A stretch of 64,000 nucleotides of DNA, taken from positions 372,001 through 436,000 of the forward strand of contig CAZCMS010000001.1 in NCBI GenBank assembly GCA_964499935.1, written 5' to 3'. The stretch comes from CALBGR01 sp964499935. Its GTDB lineage: Bacteria > Patescibacteriota > Saccharimonadia > Saccharimonadales > UBA4665. Shown here piece by piece: positions 23,868 to 32,198 of the stretch. The translations under genes were made by a program, and so were the position numbers. The notes below the pieces were generated by a model. The model was not told where the DNA came from, ran no database searches, and was given only the letters and a program-made list of their open reading frames with translations. The first letter of the stretch is position 1; each line of letters starts with the position of its first letter.

Positions 23868-24920
23868 ATGAGAAAAGTAGTTCAGATTGTGGCGGTATTG
23901 TCGCTTGCAGTAGCCACAGTATTTTCTTCGGTAAATAGTAATGTAAACGCGCAGTCTACGGGGCTTGCGGTAAATCCTCGTAAGGATGTTGTGGTGTATC
24001 CTGGCAAGACTGTCAGCGATCAGCTATATATTAGTAACCTTAACAAAGAGGTTGCAGCAAAAGTCGATCTTAATATTATAGACTTCAAAGCTGCAGGCGA
24101 GACAGGTACTCCTGCCCTTCAACTCAAAGAAAATGCACCGCAAACTGCATGGTCGCTTAAGCCATTCTTAACCTTGCCAAAGTCTATAGATCTTGGCCCG
24201 GGTGAATCAAAATACGTACCATTTAGTATTCGTATTCCAGAAAACCAAGGTGCAGGTAGCTACTATAGCGCTATCAAATACGATCCTCAACTAGGTGGTG
24301 GCAGTGGTAGCGAAAACGTTGCAATTAGTGGCGCGCCTACACAGCTTATCTTTGTAACCGTACCAGGCAAAGCAACTGAGCTTATGAACCTTAATAAGTT
24401 TGGTACATATAACATCAAGGACGGGCAAGATAACGGTAAGTTCCAGTCACTTTGGGTTTCTAAAAAACCAGAGAAACTAGCGTACCTACTGCACAACGCA
24501 GGTAACGTTGCAGAATCTCCATCTGGCAGTATCTTGGTCAAAAATATCTTCGGTAAGCAGGTAATGGCTATCGATAATGCTAATCCAAAAGAAAACTTGG
24601 CGCTTATTGATCAGAACCGTCGCTTCGAAGTGTGTTTCCAATCCGAGACTAAAGAAGTCAAACAAGACGGACGCACAACTAAGGTTGAATCCTGTAAAAC
24701 TCCTAAGCTTGCGCCAGGTATGTACAAGGCACACATGAGTCTGTTCTATGGCATCAACGGCTCTAATACTCAGGAAATCAATGCAGTTGCAACATTCTGG
24801 TATTTACCATTCTGGTTTATCGCTATCATAGTACTGTTGCTAGCTATCCTTGCGTTTGCAATTTACAAAGTTCGCAGCAAATTAATCGGTACCAAAACAC
24901 ACAAACGATCGAAACGATAA
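23868..24920 (+). CDS. DUF916/DUF3324-type membrane-anchored WxL-partner protein 1
   Basis: 350 residues. Signal peptide 1-28, then an Ig-like domain (about 30-145: LAVNPRKDVVVYPGKTVSDQ, PGESKYVPFSIRIPENQGAG) resembling DUF916. A second beta domain (about 150-290) matches the position of DUF3324. One membrane helix follows (about 307-330, FWFIAIIVLLLAILAFAIYK) and a strongly basic tail (KTHKRSKR). In Firmicutes this architecture anchors WxL proteins to peptidoglycan. A paralogue lies at 28784-29803. Shine-Dalgarno GGAGAG is well placed. A strong terminator follows. Confidence 0.78.
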   Translation: MRKVVQIVAVLSLAVATVFSSVNSNVNAQSTGLAVNPRKDVVVYPGKTVSDQLYISNLNKEVAAKVDLNIIDFKAAGETGTPALQLKENAPQTAWSLKPFLTLPKSIDLGPGESKYVPFSIRIPENQGAGSYYSAIKYDPQLGGGSGSENVAISGAPTQLIFVTVPGKATELMNLNKFGTYNIKDGQDNGKFQSLWVSKKPEKLAYLLHNAGNVAESPSGSILVKNIFGKQVMAIDNANPKENLALIDQNRRFEVCFQSETKEVKQDGRTTKVESCKTPKLAPGMYKAHMSLFYGINGSNTQEINAVATFWYLPFWFIAIIVLLLAILAFAIYKVRSKLIGTKTHKRSKR

Positions 24921-24937
24921 CGTTATCAAGTTTCACG

Positions 24938-24966
24938 AAAAGAGCCTCTACGTAAGAGGCTCTTTT
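24938..24966 (+). terminator. rho-independent terminator after the DUF916-type gene 1
   Basis: AAAAGAGCCTCT and AGAGGCTCTTTT form a perfect 12-bp stem with a 5-nt loop ending in TTTT. Confidence 0.9.
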
Positions 24967-25012
24967 GTTGTATTGCCCTAAGCATTAGCTTTACTCTAGG
25001 GGCTCACAACAG

Positions 25013-25018
25013 TACAAT
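25013..25018 (+). promoter_or_regulatory. -10 box of the PKD-domain gene
   Basis: TACAAT ends 6 nt before the ATG at 25025 and no Shine-Dalgarno is present, as expected for a leaderless transcript. Confidence 0.5.
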
Positions 25019-25024
25019 AAGGCT

Positions 25025-25957
25025 ATGCATAAACTTGGCGCGCATTGGCGTGTAAATCTTCTGTTGATCATTGGAGTTGTTCTTGCTGCACTGTTTGCTG
25101 TTGCGCCTGTTGCGGATGCGCAGATTACTCCGCTTACCACCGAAAACCCCAAAGCAAATTCATTTGGTATGGAGGGTAAGATATCTGCACCGCCTCCAAC
25201 CCAAGGCGCAATCATAACAGCGCCAAGCGGTGGACAGAATTACACTACTTCGCCAATTACAGTGAGCGGTAGCTGCCCTACAGGGCTGCTAGTAGAGATA
25301 TTAGATAACGGCGTGATGGTAGGTTCGACCTACTGCGAAAACGGAAGCTTTTCTGTGCTTGTAAATTTGTTTCCTGGGCAAAATGATCTTTCAGCACGGG
25401 TTATAGATGACTTAGGTCAAGTCGGCCCACCATCGAACGTTGTGACAGTGTTTTTCAATAATGGGCAGTTTATTGCACCGGGTGCTGTTATTACGCTTAC
25501 AAGCGCGTATAGTAGGCGCGCAGCGGATCCTGGTAGCACATTGACATGGCCGCTGCAGCTGAGTGGTGGCACAGGGCCGTATGCGTTTAGTATCGACTGG
25601 GGCGATGGCACAGAACTAGATCTTATGAGCCAGCCGGTTGCAGGGATAGTGAATATCAACCACGTGTATAAAAACGCAGGAATTTACAGAGTAACTATAA
25701 AGGTAGTAGATGCAAATGGAGCCACAGGATTTTTACAGGTGATAGCAGTAGCTAACGGTGACGCCCAGGCGGCAATTGTCAATAATGACGAAAAACCAGC
25801 CAAAATAGAATACCGCAATAAGATCATATGGCTCCCAGCATTATTAGTGCTATTGCTGCTTATCCCGGCCTTCTGGCTTGGTAGACGCCACGAAGCCCGT
25901 GCTATGCGCAAGCAACTCGAACGTGACGCAGCGATGGTTCGTCAGCTCGACGAATAA
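25025..25957 (+). CDS. membrane-anchored surface protein with Ig-like and PKD domains
   Basis: 310 residues. Signal peptide 1-35 (LLLIIGVVLAALFAVAPVADAQ), an Ig-like domain (about 55-140: ITAPSGGQNYTTSPITVSGS, FPGQNDLSARVIDDLGQVGP), then a PKD domain (about 155-240) with YAFSIDWGDGTE and VNINHVYKNAGIYRVTI. A membrane helix (about 266-287, WLPALLVLLLLIPAFWLG) leads to a short charged cytoplasmic tail. PKD and Ig modules usually act as spacers or protein/glycan-binding units. It sits between two units of the WxL-like locus, so I infer a structural part of the same surface complex. Confidence 0.78.
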   Translation: MHKLGAHWRVNLLLIIGVVLAALFAVAPVADAQITPLTTENPKANSFGMEGKISAPPPTQGAIITAPSGGQNYTTSPITVSGSCPTGLLVEILDNGVMVGSTYCENGSFSVLVNLFPGQNDLSARVIDDLGQVGPPSNVVTVFFNNGQFIAPGAVITLTSAYSRRAADPGSTLTWPLQLSGGTGPYAFSIDWGDGTELDLMSQPVAGIVNINHVYKNAGIYRVTIKVVDANGATGFLQVIAVANGDAQAAIVNNDEKPAKIEYRNKIIWLPALLVLLLLIPAFWLGRRHEARAMRKQLERDAAMVRQLDE

Positions 25958-25985
25958 TCCTCTTTGCCTCGACAATTTTCTCAAG

Positions 25986-26002
25986 ATTTAAGAAATAGTT
26001 AA
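25986..26002 (+). promoter_or_regulatory. shared 17-bp box upstream of propeller gene 2
   Basis: ATTTAAGAAATAGTTAA, one mismatch to the box at 21236-21252. It lies 42 nt before the GTG start of the second propeller gene. Confidence 0.4.
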
Positions 26003-26044
26003 AATCCTTATGCTTAACTAGGATTGTATACATAAGGGGGTGTT

Positions 26045-27367
26045 GTGAAAAATCGTATGAAAACTATGTCATTTCTAGTGGTTGCCTTAACTCTGACATG
26101 GGGTATTGCATTCCAAAGTACGTCGGATGCCATAGTGCCAGGTGTTAATGAGTTTATTACAGTTAATGACAGTGGCAATCAGGCTAATGGGGCTTCTGAT
26201 GCGCGACCGTCTGTTAGTGGGGATGGTAATGTTGTGGCTTTTGCTTCGGCTGCAACAAACTTAGTTGCGGGTGATACAAATGGACAATATGACATTTTTG
26301 TACGTAATCGCACCAATAACACCACAGAGAGGGTTAGTGTCTCAAGTGCTGGGGTGGAGACGAACCAACCTTCGAGCTGGCCATCAGTAAGTTACGACGG
26401 GAGATTTGTAGCATTTCAATCGGATGCATCGAATCTAGTGAGTGGCGACACTAATAGTGTGAGTGATGTATTTATTTCTGATGTACAAAATGGCACTACA
26501 ACACTAGTCAGCAAAAACTCGTCAGGTACGATAGGTGATCGGGGTAGTGGTGATGTTGACATTAGTGCTGACGGGCGTTTTGTAGTATTTACATCCTATG
26601 CTACAAACTTAGTAACAGGAGTAAACCCTCTTGGTATAGGTGAGCAAGTATTCATGAAAGATTTATTAACAAACGAAATTCAGGTCATCAGCAAAAACTC
26701 GTCAGGTACGATAGGTAATCAGTCTGCAAATCGACCTAAGATCAGTTGTGACGGTGGCGTGGTTGCATTCGCGTCAACGGCAACAAATCTAGTGAGTGGT
26801 GATACAAATGGACATAGCGATATATTTCTTAGTGAATTGGGATGGTCAAAAAATAATATAACAAACATTACTATGGCTAGTAGGTCGCTAGATAGTACAT
26901 TTCCGAATATATCCTGCAATGGTAATTATGTAGCTTTCCAGTCATATAATTCTACTGATGAAGCCGACGAAATACTTACCTACAACAGATTAACTAAGCA
27001 GATAGACACTATTGTTGCCTCTGAACAGTATCGGAATAGCGAGTATCCTGATATTAGCGATGATGGTAGGTTTGTGGTATTCAACTCAGAAAGACGGCTG
27101 GATAACAGTCACCCATATCGAGGCGGTAGTACGCCCAACGTGTTTATCTACGATAGAAGAGATCAGAGTAGCCAGTTAATTAACATTGACGAGAGTTCAT
27201 ATGCTTCTATGGGTGCCAATTCATTTCCAGTAATAAGCGCTGATGGATCATACGTGGTATATATTGCTGCTGGTGATAATTCGCAGTATGGTGGTTCCGG
27301 AAGAGATCTTGTACCCGGTGATAGTAACGGTATCAATGATATCTATATATCAAAAACAGGGTTTTAA
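26045..27367 (+). CDS. secreted beta-propeller protein 2 (PD40/TolB-like repeats)
   Basis: 440 residues with a GTG start after AAGGGGGTGTT. Signal peptide 1-30 (SFLVVALTLTWGIAFQSTSDA). PD40 repeats are clear: ARPSVSGDGNVVAFASAATN then DTNGQYDIFVRN; SVSYDGRFVAFQSDASNLVS; DISADGRFVVFTSYATNLV; ISCDGGVVAFASTATNLV; SISADGS-type last blades. Two neighbouring blades share the stretch SKNSSGTIGD/N, and the underlying DNA is repeated nearly exactly (about 26512-26535 and 26692-26715), a sign of recent internal duplication. It is a paralogue of the protein at 21310. It likely displays a binding surface outside the cell; no enzyme motif is seen. Confidence 0.78.
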   Translation: MKNRMKTMSFLVVALTLTWGIAFQSTSDAIVPGVNEFITVNDSGNQANGASDARPSVSGDGNVVAFASAATNLVAGDTNGQYDIFVRNRTNNTTERVSVSSAGVETNQPSSWPSVSYDGRFVAFQSDASNLVSGDTNSVSDVFISDVQNGTTTLVSKNSSGTIGDRGSGDVDISADGRFVVFTSYATNLVTGVNPLGIGEQVFMKDLLTNEIQVISKNSSGTIGNQSANRPKISCDGGVVAFASTATNLVSGDTNGHSDIFLSELGWSKNNITNITMASRSLDSTFPNISCNGNYVAFQSYNSTDEADEILTYNRLTKQIDTIVASEQYRNSEYPDISDDGRFVVFNSERRLDNSHPYRGGSTPNVFIYDRRDQSSQLINIDESSYASMGANSFPVISADGSYVVYIAAGDNSQYGGSGRDLVPGDSNGINDIYISKTGF

Positions 27368-27505
27368 TGATATTCAACAAATTCTGTAAATAAATTAAAA
27401 GAGAAATACGAGAAAGTGCTTGTGTTAATGTAGCGATATATGGTAAAAAGAAGTAGTAAAGTATAAAAAACCAAAAACTTGAAAACTAAAACAAAGAGGG
27501 ATCTT

Positions 27506-28678
27506 ATGAGTACCGCAATACAAACACTAAAAAGAAATGCATACGGGTTTGCTGCATTGCTGTTTTTGGGAGCAGCTATGGCACCGGCGATTTTGGCACC
27601 ACGTTTTGTCTCTGCTGCACAGGTAACAAGTCGCAGTATAAAAATGAGTAGTTCTGCGCCGAGTGCTACGGGTGTTACATACGAAGCTACGTTTACACCG
27701 CCAACAGCAGGAACTATCCAGGGAATCGTTATTGATTTTTCTCCATCCTCACCGATACCAGCTCAAGGTAACCCAAGCCTACCTGCTGGGATGGTTCTAG
27801 GAACAAGTTCACCGACTGTTACGGGAATTTCTGGTGGTGGATCATGGACGGCTGCTGTGACTGATACAACTGCTGTACGCGTGACTCATGGCACTGGTGG
27901 TACTGCATCTGGCGCAGTTACAGTATCTCTTGCTGGCTTTACGAACCCTTCTGATGATAATAAAACTTTTTATGCACGTATTTTTACCTATGACACATCA
28001 GCTAAGGCTGCTGGCTACACTTCTACTAATCCAGCTAATGTCGGGGCACCAATCGATAGCGGTGGTGTAGCACTGTCAACCGCTACCCCAATCAATGTTT
28101 CTGCAACTGTACAGGAAAGTTTACGATTCTGTGTATATGGTTCAGCTCCAGCATATAACTGTGTAGCACCTGTGTCTCCAAATCGAGTAGCTCCAAGTCT
28201 TGTGCTTGGGAATGGGGGCACTCCAAATGTATTAGATGAGTCTGCAGTCTATACCGATAGCGCATGGTTCCAGATATCAACTAATGCTGCAAATGGCGCA
28301 GTAGTGAATATTAAAAGCGCTCAAACAAGTCTCACAAGTGGTGGCAGTACCATAGCCCCTGTTGGTGGCGCACTAGCTAACATTGTAGCCGGACAAGAAA
28401 ACTTTGGACTTCGTGCAGTAAATGGGGTTAACCCTACTGTTGGTACCGGAACAAACTCAGGCACCCTAACTGCTGTTCCAAAATATAACAGCACCACACA
28501 GTATGCACTGGACAGTACTACAATCACGGGAGCTTTTGGTGACACAATTGCTAATACAAATAGCGCTCCGTTGCTTAATAAGAATATGCAAATTACTTTT
28601 GGCGCTACTGCCTCTGGCACGACCAAGCCAGGCGTGTATACAGCAGTATATAATCTTATTGCAGCACCTAACTATTAG
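27506..28678 (+). CDS. secreted WxL-like surface protein E
   Basis: 390 residues from the ATG at 27506, which has GAGGG 5 nt upstream; an in-frame TTG at 27479 is less likely. Signal peptide ends near APRFVSAAQV. N-terminal domain (35-190) with EATFTPPTAGTIQGIVIDF. C-terminal domain with VQESLRFCVYGS, WFQISTNAANGAVV, GQENFGLRAV and the final strand starting TTKPGVYTAVYN and ending in PNY-stop. It has few cysteines and is rich in Thr, Ser, Ala and Val, as is common in exposed beta proteins. A DUF916-type partner gene follows after a terminator. Confidence 0.72.
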   Translation: MSTAIQTLKRNAYGFAALLFLGAAMAPAILAPRFVSAAQVTSRSIKMSSSAPSATGVTYEATFTPPTAGTIQGIVIDFSPSSPIPAQGNPSLPAGMVLGTSSPTVTGISGGGSWTAAVTDTTAVRVTHGTGGTASGAVTVSLAGFTNPSDDNKTFYARIFTYDTSAKAAGYTSTNPANVGAPIDSGGVALSTATPINVSATVQESLRFCVYGSAPAYNCVAPVSPNRVAPSLVLGNGGTPNVLDESAVYTDSAWFQISTNAANGAVVNIKSAQTSLTSGGSTIAPVGGALANIVAGQENFGLRAVNGVNPTVGTGTNSGTLTAVPKYNSTTQYALDSTTITGAFGDTIANTNSAPLLNKNMQITFGATASGTTKPGVYTAVYNLIAAPNY

Positions 28679-28698
28679 TAATCTCTTGTCTTTTACTG

Positions 28699-28727
28699 AG
28701 CGACCTCTGTTCTGAGGTCGCTTTTTG
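28699..28727 (+). terminator. rho-independent terminator after surface protein E
   Basis: AGCGACCTC and GAGGTCGCT pair over 9 bp with a 6-nt loop and run into TTTTT. Confidence 0.9.
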
Positions 28728-28783
28728 CTTGTGGCTTACTTTACTATTTGCTATGATAAATTTAAGAAATTAATAGGGGTAAA

Positions 28784-29803
28784 GTGAAGGGTATGAAAAT
28801 AAAATCTTTTGTCGTGAGAGTGTCTATAATAGGCCTCACGGCTCTATCTCTAATTGTGGTGGCTCCACAAATACTAGCTCAGTCTAGTGGAACTTCTGGC
28901 ACAGCGACGCAGCAATCTACTGATAGTCTGCGTATCTCGCCACTTAAGACTGATTTAAATCTTAAGCCTGGAGAATCCGGCACTGTTAAGATGTATATCC
29001 AGAACTTGACCTCGCAACAATTGACGCTACGTGCTGTTAATAATGATTTCATCGCTGGAAATAAGGAAAATGGTGAACCTAATATTATCTTGGATGAAAA
29101 TGAATTTGCTCCAACGCATAGTCTAAAGAAATTCATGCAGCCTATCTCTAATATTGCTGTTGACGCAGGTGAACGAAAAGAAGTTGAAGTTGTGATTGAG
29201 GTGCCTACAACAGCACAAGCTGGCGGGTATTTCGGAGCCGTGAGGTTTGTGCCTGCACTACCTGGTGGAGAGAACTCGGTAAATGTATCAGGTAGTGTCG
29301 CGTCATTAATTCTACTGACTGTACCAGGTAATCTGGTAGAAAACCTCTCTGTTAAACAGTTTGGTATTCAGCAGAACGGTAAGGTTGCAACCCGATTCTC
29401 TAGCTCTAAAGATATTAAAGCGCTTATAAGACTAGAAAACAAAGGTAACGTGCACGTAGCTCCATTTGGCGAAGTATTTGTAGAGAAAGGTAAGAAAGTC
29501 GTCTATAGTGCAAAGATCAATGATACTGAGCCACGAGGCCTGATTCTTCCAGACAGCGTCCGCAAATGGGAAGTTCCACTCAAAGATCTAGGAAGCTTTG
29601 GCAAATACAAAGTCACAGCAGTTGTGAGCTACGGTGGTAGCAATCAGACCATGACCATGGAGCAGACGATTTGGATTATACCAACAGCATTTATTGTCGG
29701 TGCAATTGCTATATTGCTCGCAATCGTTGTTGTCGTCTTCTTGATTGTAAAATCACTTAAGGCGTACAAGCAGCGAATCCTCCGTGGCGCTCGCCGACGA
29801 TAA
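28784..29803 (+). CDS. DUF916/DUF3324-type membrane-anchored WxL-partner protein 2
   Basis: 339 residues (GTG start after AGGGGTAAA; an ATG at 28793 is also possible). Signal peptide to LAQSSGTS; first Ig-like domain (about 48-150) with LRISPLKTDLNLKPGESGTV and RKEVEVVIEVPTTAQAGGYF; second beta domain (about 155-285); membrane helix (about 295-322, AFIVGAIAILLAIVVVVFLIV); basic tail RILRGARRR. It is a paralogue of the protein at 23868, which suggests two WxL-like modules, each with its own anchor. Last gene of the surface locus. Confidence 0.78.
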   Translation: MKGMKIKSFVVRVSIIGLTALSLIVVAPQILAQSSGTSGTATQQSTDSLRISPLKTDLNLKPGESGTVKMYIQNLTSQQLTLRAVNNDFIAGNKENGEPNIILDENEFAPTHSLKKFMQPISNIAVDAGERKEVEVVIEVPTTAQAGGYFGAVRFVPALPGGENSVNVSGSVASLILLTVPGNLVENLSVKQFGIQQNGKVATRFSSSKDIKALIRLENKGNVHVAPFGEVFVEKGKKVVYSAKINDTEPRGLILPDSVRKWEVPLKDLGSFGKYKVTAVVSYGGSNQTMTMEQTIWIIPTAFIVGAIAILLAIVVVVFLIVKSLKAYKQRILRGARRR

Positions 29804-29834
29804 CTCGCCACTAGAATAAAGTGCTGAATTTTGC

Positions 29835-29840
29835 TAAAAT
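29835..29840 (+). promoter_or_regulatory. extended -10 of mnmA
   Basis: TGCTAAAAT: an extended -10 whose TAAAAT ends 9 nt before the ATG. No Shine-Dalgarno. Confidence 0.5.
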
Positions 29841-29849
29841 AACCTAGTT

Positions 29850-30995
29850 ATGGCAAAAAAAGTATTCGTCGGTCTTAGTGGTGGTGTAGATTCATCGGTA
29901 ACGGCTGCTCTGTTGAAGGAGCAGGGGTATGATGTCACGGGTGTATACATGAAAAACTGGAGCCAGGACCTACCTGGCTTTGTGTGTCCGTGGAAAGAAG
30001 ATTACCAGGACGCCAAGCGTGTTGCAGTGCAGCTCGGTATACCGTTTAAGATGTACGATTTCGAAACCGAATATCGCCAAAAAGTCGTCGATTATATGGT
30101 TGCGGGATACCAGGCAGGTATTACTCCGAACCCAGATATTATGTGCAATCAAGAGGTGAAGTTTAAGCTGTTTCTGGAGGCTGCCCTAGAAGATGGTGCG
30201 GATATGATTGCCACCGGACACTACGCTCGTATTATCCATGATGAGAGCGCGGGTCCTGTCACGCCATCATCCCCATCCATGCTCGCTGAAGCTCCGCGTG
30301 GCGGGGTACCCCATGGCGTGCCACCCGCTCGGTTATTTACAGGAGTGGACGCCAATAAAGACCAGTCATACTTTTTATACAGAGTTACCGAAGATGCATT
30401 AACTAAATCCCTTATGCCAATAGGTGAATACGAAAAACCCGCTGTACGCGAACTTGCTAAAAAGTTTGGCTTAGCAACTGCCGAGAAAAAAGATAGCCAG
30501 GGAATTTGCTTTGTTGGTAAGGTAGGTATCAAGGAATTCTTGCTTGCCGAATTAGGCGAACAGCCACACGGTGCAATCATTGATCAGGATAGCAAAACAA
30601 TTGGCGAACACGATGGTGCGCTATTTTATACTATCGGGCAACGCCATGGGTTGAATGTCGGGGGTGGTTTACCTTATTACGTCGTAGGTAAAGATATGGC
30701 TAAAAACGAAGTCTACGTAACTACAGATATTCAGGACGCACGTTTGTGGAGTAAAACCCTAACACTTACAAGTGCACACTGGATAAATGGTGAAGCATCA
30801 TTGCAGGGTGACTTGCAGGTGCGTGTCCGCTACCGCGCACCACTTATTGACGTAAAAAATCTAGAAAAAGTCTCTGACCAAAGCTGGGTGCTAGAGCTCA
30901 AAGATGAGGTAAAAGCTGTGACCCCAGGGCAGTCTGCTGTTATATACGCTGGCGAACATTGCTTGGGTGGCGCAATTGTTACTAACCTAACCTAG
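29850..30995 (+). CDS. mnmA: tRNA-specific 2-thiouridylase MnmA
   Basis: 381 residues against about 360. It thiolates U34 of the Lys, Glu and Gln tRNAs using ATP and sulfur passed from a cysteine desulfurase. Seen: the PP-loop VGLSGGVDSSVTA (7-19), the catalytic cysteine in NPDIMCNQEVKF (Cys99), the second cysteine in DSQGICFVGK, GHYARI, and DQSYFLYRV. Between GHYARIIHDES and LFTGVD lies an extra stretch of about 27 residues rich in Pro, Gly and Ala (134-160), encoded by a GC-rich palindrome. The stop overlaps the converging gene by 9 bp. Confidence 0.95.
   Translation: MAKKVFVGLSGGVDSSVTAALLKEQGYDVTGVYMKNWSQDLPGFVCPWKEDYQDAKRVAVQLGIPFKMYDFETEYRQKVVDYMVAGYQAGITPNPDIMCNQEVKFKLFLEAALEDGADMIATGHYARIIHDESAGPVTPSSPSMLAEAPRGGVPHGVPPARLFTGVDANKDQSYFLYRVTEDALTKSLMPIGEYEKPAVRELAKKFGLATAEKKDSQGICFVGKVGIKEFLLAELGEQPHGAIIDQDSKTIGEHDGALFYTIGQRHGLNVGGGLPYYVVGKDMAKNEVYVTTDIQDARLWSKTLTLTSAHWINGEASLQGDLQVRVRYRAPLIDVKNLEKVSDQSWVLELKDEVKAVTPGQSAVIYAGEHCLGGAIVTNLT
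30251..30324. repeat. GC-rich palindromic element inserted in frame in mnmA
   Basis: Arms CACGCCAT (30260-30267) and ATGGCGTG (30313-30320), with further pairing of ATCCCC and GGGGTA inside and a local GGGGTACCCC palindrome. The segment is visibly much more GC-rich than its surroundings and keeps the reading frame. It resembles protein-coding palindromic repeats such as the Rickettsia elements. No second copy was noticed in this window. Confidence 0.5.
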
Positions 30996-32120
30996 AACAG
31001 TGCCGTTCACGCCACTGTAGACACCTTTTTGTCGAGTGCGACGGATCATGCGTGGTGTGCTTGGTAGGGTGGGGTACACGTCTTTATCAGACGCAGGGAA
31101 GTGTGACCAATCTTTCAAGGCTTCTATAAGCAGTTGTTCTTCTCTTTTATCTTCTGGCGAACCGCTTGCAAGCCATGCTTCTAAGAATTGTGGGTCACGC
31201 TTGATTTGTTTAAACGCATCTTCTGGAATAATCCGATTGTAATGCATATCCATGATTACACCTGCTGGCTCTGCAGCGAATGACAGGCGTAGAAAACCTG
31301 GTTTATTGCTAGGTACAAGTGACTGAAACTCTGGTTGCATACTTATACGAATACGCAATATCTCTGGGTCAGGCATAAGATAAAGCGCCTCTTTTGCTGC
31401 AGGATTATCGCAAATTTCTGCAAGTCGGCGTTCGTATAGAGCTTCACGTTTAGCAAGCTCTTCTTCTGGAATAATCCTAGGTTGAAATTTCATAGAATTT
31501 TCGTATGCAGTAACACCTCTCACTGTAGAAGCATGTAAGGTTCCGTCCCATAGAACGAGTAGTTTTTGGCCTTCCGAAAAGTCGGTGGCGGTTCTTTGAT
31601 TAGGGAGAGCAGGCAGTTTTTTTGTTGATTCGACATATGTAGTATTCTCGGGTGTAATTGGAGGCATTGTAGGTGAGCAAGCAGGGGCTTCTACTGGTTC
31701 CGGCAGGGCTATCCCGGCTAGAATTGTCGCATCGTCGGGCCGTGGACATTGAGGTTCTCCGAATATTTCCTCTAGGTAATTGCCAATAACTTTCGAGGAA
31801 TGTGCAACAAAATTAGGTTCTTTCAGCGGATCGTACGTTTCGCCAGCAGTAAACAGCGCATCTTCTGCTGCGAGCATAAGGCTTGTTTTGTCTTCTTGCT
31901 GTCGAAACGGAAAGGCTTCAAGGGCAAGGAGCCATCGATATTCAGTAACAAAATTTTCGTGTGCGCCTTCTTCGTTGGCTAAGGCATTCGACAGTGTGCC
32001 ATTTGGATGATGCCCATTGACGGCTTTACCATCTTCTACGTCGAATATACGTTGCGCCAGAGCAGGATCGTATGAGGCGAGTGTGTCGAGCTGAGGACTG
32101 GTTTCTGCAGGATTGGCCAT
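30987..32120 (-). CDS. hypothetical protein, 377 residues
   Basis: I do not recognise this protein. It has no signal peptide or membrane helix and is acidic. A helical N-terminal region (1-105, with EYRWLLALEAFPFRQQEDKT) leads to a Pro-rich linker (about 118-155). A C-terminal part (160-377) contains KLLVLWDGTLHASTVRGVTA, ILRIRISMQPEFQSLVP and RLSFAAEPAGVIMDMHYN, and ends in RRTRQKGVYSGVNGTVLG. It is 78 bp upstream of nothing on its own strand except the phosphoesterase at 32199, which lies upstream of it in the same direction. A cytoplasmic role is likely. Confidence 0.55.
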   Translation of the reverse strand: MANPAETSPQLDTLASYDPALAQRIFDVEDGKAVNGHHPNGTLSNALANEEGAHENFVTEYRWLLALEAFPFRQQEDKTSLMLAAEDALFTAGETYDPLKEPNFVAHSSKVIGNYLEEIFGEPQCPRPDDATILAGIALPEPVEAPACSPTMPPITPENTTYVESTKKLPALPNQRTATDFSEGQKLLVLWDGTLHASTVRGVTAYENSMKFQPRIIPEEELAKREALYERRLAEICDNPAAKEALYLMPDPEILRIRISMQPEFQSLVPSNKPGFLRLSFAAEPAGVIMDMHYNRIIPEDAFKQIKRDPQFLEAWLASGSPEDKREEQLLIEALKDWSHFPASDKDVYPTLPSTPRMIRRTRQKGVYSGVNGTVLG

Positions 32121-32198
32121 TCGTACCGTATTTTCTTAAATAATGCTTACACTGACAATAGTATAGTCTTGCGTAGTCTGCAAGGTTCTGTCACTTTT

